A stretch of DNA of 64,000 bases, from assembly GCA_016802295.1 (NCBI GenBank), contig JAESIW010000200.1, positions 3,455,506 through 3,519,505 of the forward strand, read 5' to 3'. The stretch is from Brachionus rotundiformis (lineage: Eukaryota > Rotifera > Eurotatoria > Ploima > Brachionidae). Both the position numbers and the translations under genes were made by a program. Shown piece by piece: positions 24,309 to 35,300 of the stretch (its first letter is position 1; the number at the start of each line of letters is the position of its first letter). The notes beneath the pieces are model-generated. The model saw only the letters and a program-made list of their open reading frames with translations, did no database searches and was not told the DNA's origin.

Positions 24309-26280
24309 ATCAAGAGTTGCCGAAAACCAAAACCAAAAAAAGCCAAAAACTTTTTCTTAGTTTTTTTTTAGATTAATTATTTAAAAAAATGTATATTTTT
24401 TACACAAAATCAGCACATAATATCATTGAAAATATTCCACTTTCAATTTGGCATGTATTTTAAAAGATACTAAATTTCATTTTCTGCTGCTAAATATAAA
24501 AATAATTTTATTTGTTGTGTTTTTTTTTTATTTTTTAAGGTAACATATGTTTTTAATTAAAAAAAAAATGATACTTAATTTTTTTACGTATCAAATAAAA
24601 AAAAAGAAAAGAATACAAGAAATAAAGCTAATTTTTTCACAAAATGTGTTTTATAAAGTAGATGGTTTGAACTTCTGCTTCCATTAAATAACTTTCAAAC
24701 TTGATAATATATTTTTGGCTTAGAATAGGCTCAGTTGGTTTATTTGATTCGCTCATTATTAGAAATAAAAAAAAGCCTATTTCTAAAAAGAGATCCTAGT
24801 ACCTTTTTTTTAGTATTGAACCTAAACTAGATGTTTTCGAACCATCTTTTTTATTCGGAACCTTATAGAAACAATAATTATATAGTTAACATTTGATTTA
24901 TATGCAAGAAAAACAGTTTTTGGATTGATTTTTAGGATAAAATAAAAAAACTAAATACCAATAGTATGTTGTTTGAAATCATGACAGTGAATTTTGGTAT
25001 TATTTTTATTTATTAGTATCAGATAAATGAAATTTAGTGGCATAGTCTCATAGTACAAGTCTTTTTTTTTTTGTTTCAAGAGGTTCTAAGGGTTAAAAGC
25101 TTTTTTTGAAAAAATTAGCAGCTTTATCAAAAAATACTTCTAAAGAAATAGTCAATAATTTCTTATTATATATTAAGCAATTAATCTTTAATCAAAAAAT
25201 TTCGCTTAGAAAAAAAATCTTTTTCTTAATTTTCGTTTGAACTCTTTTAAAGTATTTATATGGTCAAAAAGATTGATTTAACATAAATTTTGTTTCCATA
25301 GTCTCAATAAAATCTTTTAGTTTAGAATACCGAGTAATTTATTAAAATGCAAATATTCCAGGTGAATAAAGAGTATATGTGTTAATTATACTTTTCACTT
25401 TTAAATTACTTTTATCTTATTTGCTTGATTTTTTATGTTAAATTTTTGTTTTCAAGATATTTTAACCTGAAATAAAATTCTTCTTGAAATAACTTTTTTA
25501 CAATGTTAAACCTAATTTGATTATTTAAATTAAAATGAACTAAAACATTGTCCTAAATTTTGTACCATCTGTATTTTTGAACTTGAAAACAAAGCATTCC
25601 TTGAATCCCTAATTATATAATATTTAAAAATATAACTAAAATGTTATTTAAGTGAACAAACAAAATCTAATCAAATATTTGTTTGACTTTGAGGGACAAA
25701 GATAAAAAAAATCTTCTTTTCTTTGCATTATGGCTACATTTTTGACCCTTAAATTTAAAAAAAAATCTTTAGCGACTGTCTTGAAAATAAAATCAGCTCT
25801 ATTTTGTAAATAATAAAAGCTTGTTTTGCTTGTAAACATAATAAGATTGACATTGATCAGGCAGAACATTAATACCAGCTTATATAAAAATAATAAAAAC
25901 TGGTTAGTTTGGTGAAGAAAGATCCAGCCGAACAAATAATTTTATTTGAAATCAATAGAGATAAACAGATGATAAGACTGTGTTAAAATAAATGACTAAA
26001 GATTTCGACTAGAAACATTTTTACAAGAAGCAGAAATATATATAAAAATATTTAAAAAAATACATTTTTTTAATAAAAAGGTAGTTCTAAAAAAAGAAGC
26101 TTTTCATATTAAGGAGAAGCAATAAAAATTCTCAAAACAGAAATTATTAACTCGCAGTTATAAAAATTCTATTTTTAAATATATTTCAGAAAAGTAAATA
26201 ATTTTTAAATGAGAAAAAATGTAATTTCGTACTAAACAATAATATAAAAGAAATTCCAATTAGTATTTTTTAATTTTTAA
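24309..26280. other. Intergenic region between AFF and the GH19/vWA gene
   Basis: About 2 kb of AT-rich sequence. One 95-codon minus-strand open frame (25648-25935) is Phe/Leu/Lys rich with no domain and is not called. The end should contain the promoter of the secreted protein gene. Confidence 0.5.
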
Positions 26281-28847
26281 ATGTTTTCAATTAAATCAGT
26301 ATTTTTTATTTTAATCTTAGTATTAAAAAAAATTGATTATAGCTTCTCTCAATCATGTACTAGCAGATATTCTCCCTATTATAATGGAACATGCATAAAC
26401 AAAAATCTTTGTGAGGGAGCTATACTATCTAATCTCTGTCCAGGTACCTTAATGTGCTGCATTCCTGAAACTAATTCAAATACGAACCAGAATTTTGTTT
26501 CTGAAAGTGATTTAGAATCAGCAATTGGCTTCTTAAATCCGCGTCTAAGATATGTCGCTAAAATACTAATGCCACCTACCAGCAATCCAACTTGTCATCA
26601 GAAATCTGCTTTTCTTAGTCAATTGATACATGAAAGTGGAAGTTTTATTCTAACTGAAGAAACTGGTCCCGACAGTTATTTTGATATGTATGAACCAAAT
26701 ACTGATACAGGTAAACAACTTGGTAATACTGAAATAGGAGATGGTAATTAATACTTAATTATTTTTATTTAATTTTTAATGTTTTTTTCCCTAAAGGGCT
26801 AAAATATAAAGGTAGAGGATTTATTCATTTAACGGGACGCTACAACTATCGAAAAGCTGGTCAATATTTTGGTATAGACTTGGAAAATAACCCAGAAATG
26901 GCTGCTTTCCCATCTTTAGCTGCCAAAATAGCTGTCTATTATTTTAAAGAGCTTAGAAATTATGATTTAAATAACTTAGCCGATGGAACTTTCTATGGAT
27001 ATTCAATGATGACTTATTTAATTAATAAAGGTTTAGATAAAATGGATAGACGAGTTGGTATACTAGAAAAATTATTGACCTTAAATAACTGTGGTGAATT
27101 ATTGAAAGGCAAAGGTGAAGAATGCACTTTAAATGGAAAAAATGGTTACTGTAAGCCTCTTTGTACTTCAGGATTAAATAAAAAGTATTGTGGATGTAAT
27201 GGAAATAGTCAAGCATCCAACACATGTAAAAATGCTTTAGGAGGCCAAGCTCCTAAAAATATTGAATGTTGTATTGAAAATTGTGCAAATGAAATGGACT
27301 TAACATTTGTTCTTGATTCTTCTGGAAGCATTTCTGGATCAGATTTTCAAAAAAGTTTATTATTTGTACAGAATATCGTGAATAATTTGGAAATCGGTGA
27401 AAATGATACACGAATTGGTATCATTAATTTTTCATCCTATGTTCAGACGGTACTACAATTGAATTCAATTTTTTCAAAAAGTCAATTATTGTCCACCATT
27501 TCAAGTATCAGAAAAATAGACAGATCTACATATACTGGTGAAGCACTTCAAAGTACAAAAGATCTTTATAAAATCCAAAACGGAGCTAGAGATTCAAGTC
27601 AAGGTAAGCTAAATAAATTTTTCAAAAAAAAATCTTAATTAAATAATAACAAAATCTTATAAATATATGAATTTTATAAAATGTATTCCGAAATTTAAAA
27701 AATTATTTTTTATATGTATTCTTTGAGAAATGTTTTTTTTTAAATACAATTTTCGTTTTAATAAGATATGTGTTTTCCAAAAAAATATTTTTGAAAGAAT
27801 ACATAAAATATGTAGCTGAATGTGATATTAATTGGACACATTTATACCACTTAATGAATTAATTTTTTCTAAATTATTATTTTACTTTTTTAATGGATTT
27901 ATTTTTTTTAATTTTTAGGTATAAGCAAGATTGTTCTAGTTCTAACAGATGGTGCCAGTAATGGTGCAGTTAAACCGGAGCCTGTTGCTGCTGCTTTAAG
28001 ATCTATGGGAATTACAATTATTTCAATAGGTGTTGGTTCAAATTTGAATTTTGCCGAACTAAATGGAATCTCATCACCTGGAAGAACTTATCTGATTGAT
28101 AATTTTTCGAGTGTTGTTTCCTTATTTGATGACATTAAGCAAGCGTCTTGCCAAGTTCCAGCCAAGATACCTTCGTTCACTGCTATTTTATCAGTTAGAG
28201 GACAAGAAATCAAATACTATTCCTATGAAATAACAGATCCTAATTCAAAATCGGTAAAAATTGAATTGGACATTAAATCTGGAGATGCTGAATTATTTTT
28301 ATCTTTTACAAATGAAAATCCAAATGACTTTAAAACAGTCGACGTCGATGGTGAACAAAAAATTTCCAAAAGACAAGCACAAAATTCTGCATCAGTTGTC
28401 AAAAAAGTAGTGCCCATTCCCACAAATAATACAAACAATCAGACAATTCTCTACTTGGGAATAAAAGGATTAAAAGATTTCAATTCATTTGTAATACAGA
28501 TAAATGAATCTTATTTTATTGAGTCTGAAAACCTGGATGATAAAATTTGTGACCATTATATTAAAATGGGAGTAAAATGCGATTCAAATGCTTATATAAG
28601 CAATATGAAATTTAGCTTATTTTGTGGAAAATCATGTAACAATTCTCTTTTAACTTCACCAATAACCACTTCTTCTCCATCTTCAACTACCACAACTATT
28701 TCCACAACAAATTCACAAAACTCATGTATTAACTACAATGATGTGTTGTGCAATTATTTTGTAAAATTTTTCGAGCTATGTAATCTGAATTCTTTTATAA
28801 ATCAAGTTCCTTTTAAAGTATATTGCTGTAGAGCGTGCAACTTATAA
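26281..28847 (+). CDS. Secreted GH19-like glycosidase fused to vWA and ShK-like domains
   Basis: Three exons (26281-26743, 26797-27603, 27919-28847) give 732 residues. A signal peptide (1-~24) precedes a six-cysteine module ending NLCPGTLMCCIPE. Residues ~75-265 resemble the GH19 chitinase/endolysin fold. FLSQLIHESGSF carries the presumed catalytic Glu118, and GDGLKYKGRGFIHLTGRYNY is the substrate-cleft signature seen in bacterial and phage members. A second Cys-rich module follows (CCIENC at its end). A von Willebrand A domain then starts ~322 with an intact MIDAS DSSGS and a later LTDGAS. Next come a beta-rich region, a cysteine-rich ShK-like module, a Ser/Thr linker and a second ShK-like module ending YCCRAC. 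Such a protein would cleave chitin or peptidoglycan outside the cell while binding a partner through vWA. Digestion, defence or matrix roles are all possible. Lateral origin of the GH19 part is inference. Confidence 0.85.
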
Positions 28848-28869
28848 AGCTGGATATTTAAAAAAATTA

Positions 28870-28875
28870 AATAAA
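28870..28875 (+). terminator. Poly(A) signal AATAAA of the GH19/vWA gene
   Basis: AATAAA lies 22 nt after the stop codon. Confidence 0.45.
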
Positions 28876-29097
28876 AACTAAAATTCGATTATTATTTTAA
28901 TTTTTTAGTAAAATAAAATAATAGGAAAAAAATTTTTTATTTATAAACTCGAATTTAATTTGATTATATATTAGGCTATAATCTGATAACAGATAATGTA
29001 CAAAAATAAAATTGAATAAAAAGATGAATGGGAAATAATGAGGAAAAAAGAAAGCATGAATAATACTAATTATTAATATTGATAAAATAATGTTATT

Positions 29098-29472
29098 TTA
29101 GAGGTATTGGTCAATTTTTGTTGTGGTTGATTGAGCTTCAACTGCATCAACTCTCAACCTGTTCCAGTCATTTGTTATTCGATCTTTAGAAAGTTGTATC
29201 TTTGAGAACAATTCTTGATCATTTCTCTCTTTATTTTCTATAAGTTTTTGGACGTCAGGAAACCTTGCCACAAAATTAGTAAAAAAATCACTATAACAAT
29301 AAAAATTAATTTAATAGGGTTACAACTTAATAAATAATATGTCAACTTTTTATTAATTATTATCTCTAATTTAATAAAATTCCAATTATTAATAAATTAT
29401 TAATTAACTATTGATAATTGTCAACATTAAAATCATTTAGTAATCAATCGAATTTTCATACATTCTCTTCAT
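29098..29472 (-). CDS. Small predicted coiled-coil protein, unrecognised
   Basis: The minus strand from 29290 to 29098 has an open 64-codon frame with coding-like composition (for example NDWNRLRVDAVEAQ, ending KIDQYL and a stop), preceded by a TTATAG acceptor. An upstream ATG at 29472 with a GTATGA donor after 11 nt (29472-29462) restores frame and would give 67 residues. The second exon looks real. The first is speculative, and the true 5' end may be elsewhere. The sequence is charged and probably helical. I do not recognise a family. Confidence 0.35.
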
Positions 29473-29773
29473 TAATAAATTTACCAAATAATGAAAATCT
29501 CAAATAATATAATTAAAAATGGAACAACAATTCAAATGAATAACCTGCCACTTTCTTTTTCAGTATATCTTTTTTTAATTTACTCAAACATTTATTATAT
29601 TCTATTTGATCTTTTAAATTTTATTTTAAATGCAATTGTTCTCAATCCAAGCGACGAAATTTTGATTAAAAAATTTAACTAATAGCACCACTTAAAACGG
29701 TATAAAAAGTAAAAAATGGTTACAGATATTAACATTCTAAAAAGGAGCACCTCTAAAGTCTCTTTCGGCATCT

Positions 29774-29977
29774 ATGTACCAACCAAATGAAACACACACA
29801 GGCTCAATAAGTATTGAAAATGTCGATGATGAAAATCAAACTGCTTCTAGATCTTTTTCTGCATATGCCACTGCAATTGCGAAAAAAAGAAAACTGGACA
29901 ATGATACTCAAAATGAAGGAAATAAATTGTGTTCAACTTGCAACATGCCAATGACTAAAAGAAGATATTTGTTCTAG
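29774..29977 (+). CDS. Small predicted protein with basic C terminus, unrecognised
   Basis: This 67-codon open frame starts at ATG 29774 and ends with CSTCNMPMTKRRYLF. Its composition (polar, one basic KKRKLD nuclear-localisation-like patch, a CxxC pair) is more protein-like than the surrounding AT-rich frames. The frame continues upstream to a possible acceptor just before 29742, so it may be the last exon of a slightly longer protein. No known domain was identified. Confidence 0.4.
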   Translation: MYQPNETHTGSISIENVDDENQTASRSFSAYATAIAKKRKLDNDTQNEGNKLCSTCNMPMTKRRYLF

Positions 29978-31205
29978 ATCAACTAAAGAAATAAATAATT
30001 TTTTTTTATTTTTTTATTATGTTTGGTATTTTTTTATAATAAAAGATGTTGTTTTTATTAAATTAGACTTAAATTAGATTTCTTTTTATTAAAATAGCGG
30101 TATCTTTATTTAAATTATAGGCCATTAAATAATACTAGTTACGAAAGTAAAAAATGTATCGATTTTATATAATTCAGTGGATAAATTAAATTAATTTGTG
30201 GAAAATTCTACTCGTTTTGAGGTGGATAAATTCTATGGATATTAGTTATCTTTTTGTAGATATGGAGACCATACTGGGATAGCATACTCTAAATGAGGTC
30301 TTACCGAACTAGTATAAAGTAATTTAATGACCGTCTGAGTTCAAAACTTAATACCATTAGAAAAAGAGATTAGAATAAAGTATTTTGAAATCAAAAGAGA
30401 TTTATATAAAAACATCTAAAATAAATTAATTATATAACGAATCACATTATTAAAATATCTTAAAGGGAATAATGGAAATGGTAGATTTGTAAAAATGTGG
30501 ATTAAATTACTAGTTTTTAAACTGATAGCTTATTTCAATCATAAAACTTAATTTCAGTTTACCTTAGTCGACAAGAAGCATATAATAATAAGCATATCAG
30601 ACCTGACTTGAATATCAATCAGTTTGTTAGACTCGAGAGAATGTAAAAATGTAAATGAAAAATTTATAATTAAAATAAATTGGTCTGCATGGCAAAATAA
30701 AAACGAGAAATCAGCGAACAATATTTTCCAAAATAGCTTGTAACATGAGCATGATTCAAAAGCCAAAAAACTTTAATCAACATAATTTGGACCTGTCTGA
30801 GCAAAATTTATGGAAAAATAATAAAAATTGTTTGCAAAAGAGCTCTAATTTAACTTTCCTTAAATTGATCATAACAAAAATTTGAATAATTCAGCCACAA
30901 ATAAAAAACACTACTAATCTAGGTGTTAAAAGAAATTCTTATAATAAAATTGATTATTTGATTAAGCATACCTATTTTGCTTAAAGTTATAATAAATATT
31001 TTCTTTTTCAGGCAAATAATCACCATCTAATTTAAAAATTTGACTAATATTTTTTTAAAATTGAATTGAATGATATTTAAGAACAAAAAATTTGATCTGT
31101 GAATATTTTATTTTAAATAGGTGAATGAAAAGGTGAACAAAATACTTGAAAAAAAAATTGAAACTTTTCTTTCTTCATTGTTTGGATAAAATCCTCAAGT
31201 CATTT
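29978..31205. other. Intergenic AT-rich region
   Basis: No coding exon was found. A patch near 30200-30400 has more complex sequence without a sustained frame and may be an old repeat. A 70-codon minus-strand frame at 30554-30766 is not supported. Confidence 0.4.
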
Positions 31206-31923
31206 TTAAAAAACATGTAATATTTTATATGATGTAACATGACTTTCGGCTTTGGATTTGGCAATTTCAGCCAGCTGTTTAATCACAAAATCTTTTTGCT
31301 CTTCATCAAAATTCTTCTCTTCGGAATTGTCTGAACTTGCTTTGGAAATTGAATCATCGTTCCGACTCTTCTGGCTGATACAATCTGTCAAATCATCATC
31401 ATCGTCCAAAAAATTTTCGTATGCTTCGTTTAAATCGTATTTAACTGGAGGATCTTGACAAAAATATTAAATTTAACACAAAATAAATATAATTAATCTT
31501 ACTTGAAATAGGCTTAAAGCTTTTACGGAATAAAACTTGGTTGTTAGACTGTGATTTTACGAGATCAAGATCCGGCTCAGGTAAATAGATCTGACGATTT
31601 AGCTTGGATCTTGATGAGCTTGTTAGTCGATCATTTGCAGCTTTATTTTTTGCCATCTTGTAGTTGGAAATGCGAATGTTACCATTTGGTATTGAAATAA
31701 ATTTTGTATATTCGGTATCATCGATCTTTTGAAAATCTCTGTAAGAATTTTGCTTATCATTACACTCGTTAAAAATGATCTTAATTTGAAAATTTGTTCC
31801 ATAACTATCTGGTTGTAGTCGACATTCAATGGAATCATTGTGAGGCATAACTTCTAATGAGCTTTGGTTTACAGGAGAGATTGGTATTCTGTATCTTTCA
31901 AAAGAGTTTCTCGAATTTTGCAT
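31206..31923 (-). CDS. Unrecognised 222-residue protein, acidic C terminus
   Basis: Two exons, 31923-31503 and 31453-31206, join through a 49-nt GTAAG intron in frame. The N-terminal two thirds are polar with mixed charge. It includes DFQKIDDTEYTKFISIPNG and a KMAKNKAANDRL segment. A short run of aspartates (LDDDDD) follows the splice, then a helical charged end (KDFVIKQLAEIAKSKAE). There is no signal peptide or membrane segment. Codon usage and a perfect splice suggest a real gene. Function is unknown. It lies on the same strand 1 kb downstream of another unrecognised gene. Confidence 0.65.
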
Positions 31924-32925
31924 TCTTAGGCCTAAAACGAAGATGCTTAAGGTAAAAACTATAATATATATAATATTATTTTTTTAAGAATATAAAATTT
32001 ATTCAAAAATCTATTTAACTAGTTTTAAATTTAGCAAAAAGATGTTTTTTTCTAGTAAAACATAATTACATGCTTAATGTAAAGGCAATAATTTAAGCTA
32101 TAATTTTAGCCTAAATGTTTTAAAATGGAAAAAAAAACTAACAGACACCTTTGTTAGTCTTAAAAAAGTTTTTTGATTTCTTATGAAAATATTAAATTTT
32201 CATACCAATCTAACTAAATGACTGAACATTTCTTTAACGCCAAAAATCTAAAGCTGTCAATCGAAATTTCAAGAAAATATTTTTTTGGCTTTCATAAAAA
32301 ATTCAAATAAATACTTGAGAAATTTTTATTCAAAATAAAAAATTTAATCTATCGTAAATTAAGAAATTGTGAATTGATTTAAACTAGAATCGGTTATTTA
32401 CCTTGTACGAGTTTTAGAAACTTAGTAAATCTACTAACCACAATTCTTGGGCATCAGTAAAATTTAACTTTCAAAGGACACTTTTATGTTTTTTAAAATA
32501 TTATATCAAATTGATTAATTTGTTTTTCAGAATTAGATTTAAAATTCAATATATTCGATTAGTTTATCAGTTGTTAAAAGTTTTTTTAGTATCTAATAGA
32601 AATTATAAAGTCATTTAAATGATATCAAAAATGTGTTTTTTTAATGTTATTGCTCAAAAAAAATTTCCAAAAAATTAATTTAGAGACTAAATTCTTGAAT
32701 TAATGTATAGAAATTGATTTTTTTAATAAATGTTTAAAAAGTAATTTAATATTATTTCTAGATTTATGTTACGACATCACGAACTCGCATAATTTTGGTC
32801 TAAAGCCGAAAATTAATGTCATATATGAAATTTTTTATGGTATAAAACTGGTATAAATCTCAAAAGTAAAAATTTTATATAAAAAAATTTATTTTAAAAA
32901 AATATTCATTTGAAATTTTTTTCTA
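31924..32925. other. Spacer between two minus-strand genes
   Basis: AT-rich with no coding frame recognised. It should contain the promoter of the 222-residue protein gene and the 3' end of the 267-residue protein gene. Confidence 0.45.
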
Positions 32926-33994
32926 TTACATGTATGGAAGTCTGTGGTGTTTTAAACCAGGATGCCAATCCGGATGGATGAGAAAGTCGCCCCGAAATGG
33001 TCTTGATAAAAGATAAAACAATTTTTTTAATTGGAATGAAAATTTAGACCTACTTTCGCGGATTATTGAAAGGTATTCCATGATCACCACTTTTGTATTT
33101 CTCTTTATACATTCTTGTTTCCTCGTACAAATAAGGATTAGTTTGGTTGGATTGTAGTTGTAAGAATCTATTTGTTTTTGAGCCTGAATTTAAATCCAAA
33201 TTGGTCTCTGATCGAAATAACTTCAAATTAATAAAAATAGCTTTCCAATAAACGAAAAATTCTAAAGAATACTTTATTTCCGTCAGTTTGAAAGTGACTC
33301 ATCACATTTCTACTGGGAACTGCTCTCACATTATTTGATTCTGTATCAACACCTAAATTTTTTAATCTAGTTTCTTCAAACTCGGCCTCTGAACTTGTTA
33401 ATGAATTTATATATTGCTAAAAAATCAAAAAATAGATTAAATTAAATAGTAAATATATATTTTTAAATTAAATTTACATTAGCATTTTGATAAACCCTCA
33501 CAGATGGTGCTCTTGGTCTACTTGTCGCTGAGCCAATAAACTGAACATCTTAAAAAAGATGGTGTTTTTAAATTTATAAATAAATCTTGAAATTTACCAT
33601 CTTTTGGCTCGTCTTGAGCCTCTTCAGGAGCATTAAAATAACCTGGTAAGTTTTTTAAGCGAGCTGACAAAAAAACCCTTTTATAAGATTGCTAAAAAAT
33701 ATTAAATATATATTAGAAGATAGGGTACAATTTTGGATGAGGATTGTTCCTTCTAGTGGGTGAACTTGGGCGAAGTTCAGCCCTTTCTTTAATTCGAGGT
33801 TCATTGAAATACCAACCATAAGTGGTCAGAGAATTATCTTTTAGCGACCAGACATCTCTTGATCTTGACTTGATATCCTCAAGTTCTTGCTTGTCAAAAA
33901 CTGGCCTTCTCGGATGTCCTGTGGGATTTTGAATAGCCGAGTTGAATCGTGAAACTAAATTCTTATACCCCGGATTAACATGTCCAGTTGTCAT
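32926..33994 (-). CDS. Unrecognised 267-residue basic, proline-rich protein
   Basis: Six small exons on the minus strand (33994-33729, 33677-33598, 33548-33478, 33416-33273, 33220-33054, 33001-32926) close exactly in frame. The introns are 50-70 nt. The protein has no signal peptide or membrane segment. It is rich in Arg, Pro, Tyr and aromatic motifs such as TGHPRRPVFD, LTTYGWYFNEP and, at the end, FRGDFLIHPDWHPGLKHH. Short proteins with scattered Pro/Arg/aromatic blocks and no folded domain are typical of ciliary microtubule inner proteins. I only suggest that class as a possibility. The N-terminal exon alone could be misread as a 93-residue protein because it runs into the intron before a stop. 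Confidence 0.7.
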
Positions 33995-35300
33995 TTCTTT
34001 ATTGATATAAAAATGCTTGTTTTGTTAGCATAAATTTTTAATAATAAAATAGTTTGATTAAAAGAAAGAACTTCAAAACAAGTAAATCTCATATCTTACA
34101 TTGCCATGGAAATTTTTGTGTTCAATCGGATTTATTTGTTATATAAAAGCGAAAGGTATACTTGACTTTAAGTATTCAATTGAAGCTAGTTATTATAATT
34201 GAGTTAATACATTCAAGTGTAGTCAATTAAAAAAATAAATGGTTTATTTAAAGTATTAGTAGAATTTGCTTAAGAAAACCTTTAAAAATTTTGAGAGATT
34301 TAGTTTAAAAACAATGGGAAAAAGAAATTATGGTTGATTGTTTTTTAAAAATAATTAAAATAAAAATTTCAAAGTTAATCAACAGGACAAACTCCTAATT
34401 AATTATTTATTTAATAAATTATACAATTAAAGATTTAAAAAAAGGATTATTTTTTTTTAAATATTTTTTTTTTTTAATAGAGGAGCAAAATAATGGCATT
34501 CAAAATACTTAATTTAGAAAAAAATCATAAAATTTTTTTTATGCACATTTAATATCATTTTACGATGGAATTTATAATTTTTTGTAATTAAATTAATTTA
34601 TTTTTAATTGATTGAAATTAAATTTTTCTAAAATATCCACAAGACCACATTTTATCCTTTGCTTTAAAATCTTCTTCTTTCTAATGCTGTTTTAAGACAT
34701 TCGGCGACATATTTTTACAGAGCTTGCGGTCTCTCGTTAGACTTCTGCTATTGAAGCATTTATTTTGACCCTCTGAGGGATTTTTGCTTAAAAATAAAAA
34801 AAAATTTAAGTTCCTTTTTTGTACAAAATAAACAAAGGTAATTATTAGGTGGCTTTCGTAAATCTAAATTATCCCTTTTTTTTAAAAATACGATTCATTT
34901 TTTTATCAAAAATACAATTTGATTAAAATATATGTAAAATTTATCTTATTTAAATTAAGATATATTATAATTTTGTCTTAAATATTAAAGATTAACAATC
35001 TTTTATCAAAAGTTTTTGTGGCAAAAATGAAAATTAGATATCTTGGTTTTGAATTTTTATGCATCTTGAAAATGTTAAATCAAAAATCAAAATTTTATAA
35101 TTAAAAAAAAACACGCAAAAAACATAATTTGATCAATTAATTAATTAATTTAGATGCAAAAAAGATATGCACCTAATGGCTACCATCTAGAGTCTAGTGG
35201 TTATTGAAGACAAAAATTGATTACTCAGCAAAATTTTGAAATCTATAAATACTCAAAAAATTTCACGGTTTTTATAAAAATTGTAAAAATAACTTATAAA
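33995..35300. other. Divergent intergenic region
   Basis: About 1.3 kb separates the minus-strand 267-residue gene from the plus-strand chitinase. It is AT-rich with no reading frame of interest and must contain both promoters. Confidence 0.45.

Noticed and set aside
25648..25935. 95-codon minus-strand frame
   Set aside because: Low-complexity hydrophobic translation, no signal of a family, no splice partners.
33713..33994. Single-exon 93-residue gene
   Set aside because: The last residues are intron sequence; splicing at 33728 to 33677 continues the frame through five more exons to a proper stop.
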